A program made the translations under genes and the position numbers. Below, piece by piece: positions 5,653 through 10,035 of a stretch of 29,834 nucleotides of DNA. The stretch lies in IMG/VR virus record IMGVR_UViG_3300020219_000054, positions 1 through 29,834 of that record; one strand, 5' to 3'. Below the pieces are notes generated by a model. That model made no database searches. It was not told the origin of the DNA and was given only the letters and a program-made list of their open reading frames with translations. Position 1 is the first letter of the stretch; every line of letters begins with the position of its first letter. This stretch comes from a virus.

Positions 5653-5877
5653 ATGATACAAGTTATTAAATACAAATGTTGCGGACAGATATTCGCTGCT
5701 TGTTGCGAGCCTGAATGTTACACCGAAAAAGATTGGTTGAAAGATATGCGAAAATATGCACTAAGGGGCGATAAGGTAGAAATGAGGGAAAGCGGAAACG
5801 TTAAGTTGGGTAAATGTACTTGTGCAAATGCAGAAACTTCTAAAAACCTATACTTATTTAGTGCGGTGGCTGGATAA
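5653..5877 (+). CDS. Cys-rich small protein (YKCCGQIFAAC type)
   Basis: A 74-residue protein beginning MIQVIKYKCCGQIFAACCEP, followed by ECYTEKDWLKDMRKYALRGD and a late GKCTCANAE. The pattern KCCGxxFAACxEPxCYTxKDWxKDxxKY is one I recall from small unassigned proteins of Bacteroidota phages. Seven to eight cysteines in close pairs suggest one or two metal sites. The C-terminus (SAVAG) ends 8 nt before family B copy 6. Longer frames crossing into the leader are shadows. Confidence 0.75.
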   Translation: MIQVIKYKCCGQIFAACCEPECYTEKDWLKDMRKYALRGDKVEMRESGNVKLGKCTCANAETSKNLYLFSAVAG

Positions 5878-5884
5878 TTTTATT

Positions 5885-5938
5885 TCCGCTAACACACCAC
5901 TTTGCGCAGGTGGCGCTTCCACCACAAAAACAAGCTAT
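5885..5938 (+). repeat. Family B leader, copy 6
   Basis: TCCGCTAACACACCACTTTG is followed by CGCA, the hairpin GGTGG (5909-5913) - CGCTT - CCACC (5919-5923), and ACAAAAACAAGCTAT to an ATG at 5939. It is the last copy before the non-coding switch region. Confidence 0.85.
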
Positions 5939-6229
5939 ATGCAAAACCTTTTAAGAGCCGCCGTTTGGATTTCATCCGGCGTTCATTTTGGGAATCTGAA
6001 CGTTCCCGATACCGGCAAATATGCCGACCCCGGCGAACGGAAAAACCTCCTATCGTGCCTGTCGTTGGATATGTGGGCATCCTGTTTGTCTGTTCGTATT
6101 CTCCGAGTACGGCTTCGAACGGCGGGCAGCGGGATCGAGGACTTTCACGACCGCGCGCTTTTCGGAATAGCGTTACACCGAAAAGGCTTAATAATCGAAA
6201 TTATGTTTACGCAAATCTGTTTTGCCTAA
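5939..6229 (+). CDS. Doubtful 96-residue ORF after family B copy 6
   Basis: The first ATG after the leader opens a 96-codon frame (MQNLLRAAVWISSGVHFGNL at the start, ending IMFTQICFA). The position after the leader argues for a real gene. Against it, the base composition is visibly more GC-rich and CG-dense than its neighbours, the protein has no recognisable motif, and an overlapping +3 frame (5902-6285) is equally open. It may be a decayed or recently acquired cassette insert, with the true frame obscured by an indel. No function is proposed. Confidence 0.3.
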   Translation: MQNLLRAAVWISSGVHFGNLNVPDTGKYADPGERKNLLSCLSLDMWASCLSVRILRVRLRTAGSGIEDFHDRALFGIALHRKGLIIEIMFTQICFA

Positions 6230-6305
6230 TTAAAGTGGAGCGACAAACCGTTAAAACTAATTCGCAAAACGGGTGGTTTGGTTAACGCTTTGCCCAATAT
6301 GTTAG

Positions 6306-6649
6306 TTTTTGTTACATGCCTCTTAAATTATGTTAGTTATTGTACTAATAGGACAGAATGTAACATAATTCAAAAGGCATAGTACAGAATGTAACATAAT
6401 TTTGGGGTTTTGGCCAAATAGGTCGTTTTGCCCTTAAAACGAGAAACAAAGAAAAGCCGTTTTGGGGCAACTCAAAAAACTTTTGTTACTTTCTGTCCTA
6501 TTTTAAGGGCAAAAAGCGAACATTTTGTCCTATTAGGAATAAAACCCCAAAAAAAAAAACAGGAAAACAGGAATACAGGATTTCTATAGAGACCCTAACT
6601 ACTTTTGTTACTTTTTGTATTATAGGGTATAGTACAGAAAGTAACATAA
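6306..6649. repeat. Iteron-like 20-bp motif in both orientations
   Basis: Direct copies: TAGGACAGAATGTAACATAA (6349-6368), TAGTACAGAATGTAACATAA (6380-6399) and TAGTACAGAAAGTAACATAA (6630-6649). Inverted copies: TTATGTTAGTTATTGTACTA (6328-6347), TTTTGTTACTTTCTGTCCTA (6481-6500) and TTTTGTTACTTTTTGTATTA (6603-6622). Degenerate inverted pieces occur at 6307-6318 and around 6520-6532. Some copies form dyads, back to back with 1 nt between (6328-6368) or 7 nt between (6603-6649). This looks like a binding-site array for a dimeric protein, either replication iterons or operators. Apart from the low-confidence ORF to 6229, nothing codes between 6230 and 6754. Confidence 0.8.
6400..6552. repeat. Nested inverted repeats
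   Basis: TTTTGGGGTTTT (6400-6411) is the exact reverse complement of AAAACCCCAAAA (6541-6552). TTTTGCCCTTAAAA (6426-6439) is the exact reverse complement of TTTTAAGGGCAAAA (6501-6514). The arms are nested around a core of about 60 bp that holds one inverted copy of the 20-bp motif. It could extrude as a cruciform or form a long hairpin in RNA or single-stranded DNA. Confidence 0.8.
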
Positions 6650-6700
6650 GTAGTTAAGACTGCATAGGAAATCCTGTTTTCTTGTTTTCTTGTTTTTTTT
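6552..6700. repeat. 149-bp imperfect palindrome centred on 6626
   Basis: The outer arms 6552-6584 and 6668-6700 pair at 30 of 33 positions (repeats of ACAGGA, then GGATTTC). The inner arms 6597-6622 and 6630-6655 pair at 23 of 26 (AACTACTT, GTTACTTT, TGTA). Both pairs share the same centre and are separated by 12 unpaired bases on each side. The inner arms are built from one inverted and one direct copy of the 20-bp motif. The right outer arm ends in a T run (TGTTTTTTTT), so on the plus strand it also has the shape of a very large terminator. Confidence 0.85.
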
Positions 6701-6742
6701 AAAATAATCGTCTAATAATTAGGACGGTATTGAAAACCTTAT

Positions 6743-6750
6743 TAAATTTC
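6743..6750 (+). promoter_or_regulatory. Weak -7 box before the first late gene
   Basis: TAAATTTC differs from TAnnTTTG only at the last base and ends 4 nt before the ATG at 6755, the same spacing as at 3226, 9149 and 11520. No TTTG is present at -33. It lies just right of the palindrome, so it would be the natural target of a protein bound there. Confidence 0.35.
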
Positions 6751-6754
6751 GCGC

Positions 6755-7345
6755 ATGAACAGAAATCCATTAACCCTCTTCTGCGATGCATACTTCACCT
6801 TCGGTATGCCGATAGACCTTTCGGCCAAATACGCATATCAAGCTCGGCCATACGCAAAAAGCTGGGAGTATTTTGGTAAGCAGCTTTTAAAGCAGTCGAG
6901 GGGAACCGCCCGTCGGCAGGTTGCCGATTCTGCGACGACCCTGACGCGTTATTTGCCGCTGCAACAGCACGCGTTCTGTATACTGGAGAAAGTGGGCTAC
7001 AGCGCAGCAGAAGCGGCCATGCACGCAAAAATCCGGCTGCCCCCAGGCATGACCGGAGAGACGCTACTCAAAAACGACCAAATAGCGCTTTTTATGGGCA
7101 AGCTGAGCGAAAGCTTCGTGTTGCGTAGGCAAAACGATATAGAGCCCCACCCGGGTTGGCCGGAGTTGCAAAGGTGCAACTTAACGATAAAGCAAAGCGT
7201 TTTTTGCGCGCTCGTTGCAAAAGATGTCTGCATAAAGGATGCGGCCATTTTAGCTGGATATTCGCGCCCGGGATCGCAGCTACTAATCCGGCAAAATCGC
7301 GCCATAATTGCAAACCTTAAACATTTAGAAAAATCAAACTTTTAA
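6755..7345 (+). CDS. Terminase-small-subunit-like DNA-binding protein (putative)
   Basis: A 196-residue protein. The C-terminal part (LTIKQSVFCALVAKDVCIKD, then AAILAGYSRPGSQLLIRQNR and AIIANLKHL) has the arrangement of the helix-turn-helix of terminase small subunits: Lt-x-kQ-x-F, then AAxxAGYS, then LxRxxxVxxxL. The middle also has a HTH-like stretch (YSAAEAAMHAKI). A clearer small terminase lies at 9149, so this may be a diverged second copy, a regulator using the same HTH, or the partner that recognises the pac site. It is the first gene after the non-coding palindrome region, which could be its binding site. The function is inferred from motif shape only. Confidence 0.55.
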   Translation: MNRNPLTLFCDAYFTFGMPIDLSAKYAYQARPYAKSWEYFGKQLLKQSRGTARRQVADSATTLTRYLPLQQHAFCILEKVGYSAAEAAMHAKIRLPPGMTGETLLKNDQIALFMGKLSESFVLRRQNDIEPHPGWPELQRCNLTIKQSVFCALVAKDVCIKDAAILAGYSRPGSQLLIRQNRAIIANLKHLEKSNF

Positions 7346-7349
7346 GAAA

Positions 7350-7808
7350 ATGAAAAACAAATTCATCGTTTTCGTAATTTCGCTATTCGCCATAATGGCA
7401 ACTGCGATTATCGGTGCTGCGCAAGCGCGTTTTGTGGACTCACCCAAAGCCGCTTATGCCACCGCACTGGAGGTGGATCAGGTCATCCACCTCCAGACGT
7501 ACACGCCTGAACGGGGGGACGGTGTTATATATCCGACTATGAGCATTACCGTTACGGGCGACTACGGCGGCGACCTGTTCGTAAAAGTCGAAAACTTGCG
7601 CGTTAGCACAGCCGCAATTTGTGTCGAGCTTGCAGCCCTTCCCGAATATTGGCAGACGGAAGAAGTGGATGGCGGCGTTTTGGTGCGACCCAACAAAAAT
7701 AAAAACCCCTCTACCGTTTTGCGGGTTTTGTGCAATCAGCTTAAAGGCGCTTTCGGGGTGTATTTCACGCACGCGATGCTGAAAGACGCAATAAAAAATA
7801 AAAAATGA
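7350..7808 (+). CDS. Exported protein of unknown function
   Basis: A 152-residue protein with a clear Sec signal: MKNKF, a hydrophobic core FVISLFAIMATAIIGAAQA and a likely signal peptidase I site AQA|RF near residue 27. The mature part has beta-strand character (VIYPTMSITVTGDYGGDLFV). Its last 18 codons, from 7755, are the left boundary of the tandem duplication. The same sequence reappears, detached from its gene, at 8560-8612. The next gene starts in ATGA overlap with its stop. An exported protein within an otherwise intracellular early-late module is unusual. Superinfection exclusion or lysis accessory roles are possible but unsupported. Confidence 0.75.
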   Translation: MKNKFIVFVISLFAIMATAIIGAAQARFVDSPKAAYATALEVDQVIHLQTYTPERGDGVIYPTMSITVTGDYGGDLFVKVENLRVSTAAICVELAALPEYWQTEEVDGGVLVRPNKNKNPSTVLRVLCNQLKGAFGVYFTHAMLKDAIKNKK

Positions 7809-8143
7809 AAAAAGCAAAAGAACACGCTTCGGAACTATTAGCAGTTTACGCTGAAGCGATTAGGCAAGAAAATTGGGAGCTCTTCACGGAAAAAGTAACG
7901 GACGTATTCTGGGAAGTGGTATTAAATGAAGTTAAGGAAATGCAAAAGGCAAGAAACATTTCGTTGGACACAGGTTTAATACCAATTTACAAATCGCAGC
8001 GTGAAAAATATGGCGTAATTTGTAAAATTGTGAACGGGGCACACGCCAATTTACTGGCGATTACCGATTTTGATGAGGTGGTGGAAGCTATTCACCCAAA
8101 AATTTATGAGTGGTATGCGTCGGCAATATTGCTGAAAAAATAA
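7805..8143 (+). CDS. Duplicated-unit gene A, copy 1 (unknown function)
   Basis: A 112-residue protein, overlapping the stop of the exported-protein gene in ATGA. It is helical and charged (KKAKEHASELLAVYAEAIRQ), with a conserved-looking core PIYKSQREKYGVICKIVNGA and DFDEVVEAIHPKIYEWY. The pattern (IPIxxSQxxKYxxIC, then DxFxxxxxxxxPxIYxWY) is one I recall from unassigned Bacteroidota phage proteins located near terminase genes. The paralogue at 8610 has 9 extra residues (TAYNMRTIL region) and is fused to the end of gene B. Copy 1 ends at ILLKK, where the paralogue continues. Confidence 0.75.
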   Translation: MKKAKEHASELLAVYAEAIRQENWELFTEKVTDVFWEVVLNEVKEMQKARNISLDTGLIPIYKSQREKYGVICKIVNGAHANLLAITDFDEVVEAIHPKIYEWYASAILLKK

Positions 8144-8156
8144 AAAAAACACGCCC

Positions 8157-8489
8157 ATGAAAATCTGGAAATTCTGGAAATTCACGCTAAAAAAAGCGAG
8201 AACGCAACTGGTTAAAATGCCTGTAAAATCTAAAATACTGGATATTCAGTTGCAAGAGGGCGGGCTATCCATGTGGGTACTTGTCAGCCCCGAAACGGAA
8301 GAAACGGAGATTAAAATAAATAGGTTTGGGCCTGGGGAAGAAATTCCCGAAAATGTTTTGAAAGACGACTATCTTGCACCCGTTCAGGATGGTGAATATG
8401 TCTGGCACTTTTTCCGCGCGCCCGCTATAGTTTTCTCTCGCGGGATATTTTTCTATAGCGGGCACGCGGAAAATGGGTTTGAAGATTAA
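8157..8489 (+). CDS. Duplicated-unit gene B (unknown function)
   Basis: A 110-residue protein with a basic, aromatic N-terminus (MKIWKFWKFTLKKARTQLVK) and a beta-rich body (LQEGGLSMWVLVSPETEETE). Its last 30 residues (EYVWHFFRAPAI, then GHAENGFED) match the last 30 residues of the fused paralogue ending at 9125 (EVVWRFLRVPTI, then YAQNGFED). The start codon lies in a short tandem repeat (TGGAAATTC twice). The -33 element of the terminase promoter copy lies in its final codons. No function is recognised. Confidence 0.7.
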   Translation: MKIWKFWKFTLKKARTQLVKMPVKSKILDIQLQEGGLSMWVLVSPETEETEIKINRFGPGEEIPENVLKDDYLAPVQDGEYVWHFFRAPAIVFSRGIFFYSGHAENGFED

Positions 8490-8508
8490 ATTAATTATTG
8501 TATTTTTG
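8478..8508 (+). promoter_or_regulatory. Duplicated terminase promoter, upstream copy
   Basis: TTTG (8478-8481), 19 nt, TATTTTTG (8501-8508): a full match to the Bacteroidota -33/-7 consensus. The sequence equals that of the promoter at 9114-9144, but here it reads into a truncated terminase start and the second duplication unit. Confidence 0.75.
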
Positions 8509-8512
8509 CAGA

Positions 8513-8587
8513 ATGCTTTTAGACAGCCAAAAATTAACCGAGACGCTGAATGCCCTGTTGGGGTGTATTTCACGCACGCGGTGCTGA
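8513..8587 (+). pseudogene. Stranded 5' fragment of the small terminase gene
   Basis: The first 17 codons (MLLDSQKLTETLNALLG) are identical to those of the small terminase gene at 9149. The sequence then jumps at GGGGT into the duplicated 3' end of the exported-protein gene, in another frame (CISRTRC, stop at 8585-8587). A 24-residue peptide could still be made from the promoter copy just upstream. Confidence 0.85.
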
Positions 8588-8609
8588 AAGACGCAATAAA
8601 AAACAAAAA

Positions 8610-9125
8610 ATGAAAAAAGCAAAAGAACACGCTTCGGAACTATTAGCAGTTTACGCCGAAGCGATTAGGCGAGATAATTGGGAGCTCTTCACGGAAAAAG
8701 TAACGGACGTATTCCGGGAAGTGGCAGTAAATGAAGTGCAGGAAATGCAAAAGGCAAGAAACATTTCGTTGGACACAGGTACAGCATATAACATGCGCAC
8801 CATTTTAATGCCAATTTACAAATCGCAGCGCGTAAAATATGGCGTAATTTGTAAAATCGTGAACGGGGCACACGCCAATTCATTGGCGGTTGAAGATTTC
8901 GATAAGGTGGTGAAAGCGGTTCACCCAAAAATTTATGATTGGTATGCGTCGGACATTTTGGAGCTCGGAAAACCAGAACTTGAAAAATGTACGTGGTCTG
9001 CGCAAAACGGGGTTGTAGATTCAGGCGACGAAGTTGTCTGGCGCTTTTTGCGCGTGCCAACCATAGAAAAATATCCGGCGATAGTAAAATATAGCTGGTA
9101 CGCGCAAAACGGGTTTGAAGATTAA
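8610..9125 (+). CDS. Duplicated-unit fusion gene A-B, copy 2
   Basis: A 171-residue protein. Residues 1-125 are a diverged copy of gene A at 7805 (KKAKEHASELLAVYAEAIRR, PIYKSQRVKYGVICKIVNGA). The C-terminus (EVVWRFLRVPTIEKYPAIVK, ending YAQNGFED) corresponds to the end of gene B at 8157. Between them is a linker (LELGKPELEKCTWSAQNGVV) not found in unit 1. Either the long form is ancestral and unit 1 was split by an insertion, or a deletion fused A to the end of B in unit 2. The start at 8610 mirrors that of copy 1; the longer frame from 8550 is a product of the duplication junction. Function unknown. Confidence 0.75.
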   Translation: MKKAKEHASELLAVYAEAIRRDNWELFTEKVTDVFREVAVNEVQEMQKARNISLDTGTAYNMRTILMPIYKSQRVKYGVICKIVNGAHANSLAVEDFDKVVKAVHPKIYDWYASDILELGKPELEKCTWSAQNGVVDSGDEVVWRFLRVPTIEKYPAIVKYSWYAQNGFED

Positions 9126-9144
9126 ATTAATTATTGTATTTTTG
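9114..9144 (+). promoter_or_regulatory. Promoter of the packaging genes
   Basis: TTTG (9114-9117), exactly 19 nt, then TATTTTTG (9137-9144), the complete Bacteroidota -33/-7 arrangement. The start codon ATG (9149) is only 4 nt beyond the -7 box, so the transcript would begin at or within a few bases of the start codon. Confidence 0.8.
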
Positions 9145-9148
9145 CAGA

Positions 9149-9745
9149 ATGCTTTTAGACAGCCAAAAATTAACCGAGACGCTGAATGCCCTGTTGGGGT
9201 ACGAGGTACGGTTTTGCCGCGAATTAATGGTGGATTTTAAGCCTTTGCAAGCGCTTGCCCGGGCGCGCGTAAACGGCGGTAAAGGGAAAGCTGCTAAAGA
9301 TACGCTCGTTTTAACTATATTAAACAAACCCCAGGCACAAACATACATCGCGCATCTAAAAGCCGAAATGGAGCTGCAAACCGGCGTAACCCCAGAGCGG
9401 ATATTAGACGAAGTTCGTATTATAGCGTTCCAAAATGTCCGCGATATATTAAAAACGGAGGGGCAAAACGTTGTAATGCGCGATCTGGAAGATATGGTAA
9501 ATACCGGCCAAATTAGGAAAATAAAAATTAGCAAAATTAAAACCGCAGACGGCGAAGACACGGCGGGGCAGATAATAGAGATCGAGTGTTACGACAAGCT
9601 TAAAGCGTTAGAATTGTTAGGAAAACAGGAAGGTCTGTTTATAAAGCGTGTAGACGTTACTACAAACGCAAAAGAAATAGTAACGAGTAACGTGCAAAAT
9701 TTAATTATTAACTACCGTAAAGCGGGTGAACCGTTAGCGGACTAA
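9149..9745 (+). CDS. terS: Terminase small subunit
   Basis: A 198-residue protein with the Terminase_2-type layout. An N-terminal helical segment (TLNALLGYEVRFCRELMVDF) is followed by an AA-type HTH region (LQALARARVNGGKGKAAKDT), the step LNKPQAQTYIAHLKAEMELQ, and a helical oligomerisation part (VTPERILDEVRIIAFQNVRD). The C-terminal half (YDKLKALELLGKQEGLFIKR) is typical of this family. It recognises the packaging site and hands DNA to the large subunit encoded downstream. The ATG at 9149 is chosen over the TTG at 9134 because a consensus promoter ends 4 nt before it and its first 17 codons are repeated at 8513. Confidence 0.85.
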   Translation: MLLDSQKLTETLNALLGYEVRFCRELMVDFKPLQALARARVNGGKGKAAKDTLVLTILNKPQAQTYIAHLKAEMELQTGVTPERILDEVRIIAFQNVRDILKTEGQNVVMRDLEDMVNTGQIRKIKISKIKTADGEDTAGQIIEIECYDKLKALELLGKQEGLFIKRVDVTTNAKEIVTSNVQNLIINYRKAGEPLAD

Positions 9746-9756
9746 ATTAAAGTCTA

Positions 9757-9963
9757 ATGTTAAAATCTTGGAAAACAACGGCGTTGGGGGTATTGGCGCT
9801 TCTTACAGCCGCAACGGACACGCTTATCGCGTGGTTGGACACCGACGTCACCACAGTGCCCAATTGGTCGTTTGTGATTATGAGTGTAATTTCATTTTTC
9901 ATCGGCCTATTTGCGAAAGACGCGAACGAAACGGTCATCCAACCGACGGCTACAAAGAAGTAA
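9757..9963 (+). CDS. Holin-like small membrane protein
   Basis: A 68-residue protein: MLKSWKTTALGVLALLTAAT (membrane segment at about 8-26), a short polar loop with WLDTDVTTVPNW, a second membrane segment (FVIMSVISFFIGLFA, about 39-54) and a polar tail ending in KK. The pattern MxSWKTTxxGxLA, a loop with a ValPro-Asp/Asn-Trp step, and GLFAKDxN is familiar from phage holin-like proteins in terminase-proximal positions. Two hydrophobic helices fit a class II-type holin that forms lesions in the inner membrane at lysis. No endolysin gene is adjacent, so the lysis role is inferred. It starts 11 nt after the small terminase stop and is followed by hairpins. Confidence 0.65.
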   Translation: MLKSWKTTALGVLALLTAATDTLIAWLDTDVTTVPNWSFVIMSVISFFIGLFAKDANETVIQPTATKK

Positions 9964-9969
9964 GGGGGT

Positions 9970-10022
9970 AAAGCAATACAATTGCTTATTACCGGGGTTG
10001 GCGTTCATGCCAGCCCCTATTT
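9970..10022 (+). terminator. Tandem hairpins with terminator shape before the large terminase
   Basis: The first hairpin is AAGCAAT / ATTGCTT with a 3-nt loop (about 9970-9986). The second is GGGGTTGGC (9994-10002) / GCCAGCCCC (10009-10017), 9 bp with one T/G pair and a 6-nt loop, followed by TATTTT. It stands between the holin-like gene and the large terminase gene and would limit read-through into the head genes. Confidence 0.7.
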
Positions 10023-10035
10023 TAAATTGTGGAGT

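Larger units (their letters stand above)
7755..9199 (+). repeat. Diverged tandem duplication (units 7755-8559 and 8560-9199)
   Basis: The unit begins with the 3' end of the exported-protein gene, contains genes A and B, the terminase promoter and the first 17 codons of the small terminase. The second unit starts at 8560 with the same GGGGTGTATTTCACGCACGC. The junction sits at GGGGT, a 5-base match between the terminase gene (9196-9200) and the exported-protein gene (7755-7759). Units differ in length (805 and about 640 bp) and show many substitutions in the genes, while the roughly 90 bp of promoter plus terminase start (8474-8563 and 9110-9199) look identical. Confidence 0.9.

Noticed and set aside
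3161-5938. Family B leaders as integron attC sites of a cassette array
   Set aside because: Single genes between repeats and a partial RYYYAAC match at some heads fit the idea, but no paired GTTRRRY half-site and no long imperfect palindrome follow. No integrase gene is in the window, and the repeat lies close upstream of each start codon, unlike attC sites.
174-5938. Leader repeats as a CRISPR array
   Set aside because: The copies are hundreds of bases apart at irregular distances, with genes in between.
5902-6285. Overlapping +3 frame of 127 codons at family B copy 6
   Set aside because: It begins inside the leader hairpin without a plausible start and is very rich in Arg. It was kept only as a doubt on the ORF at 5939.
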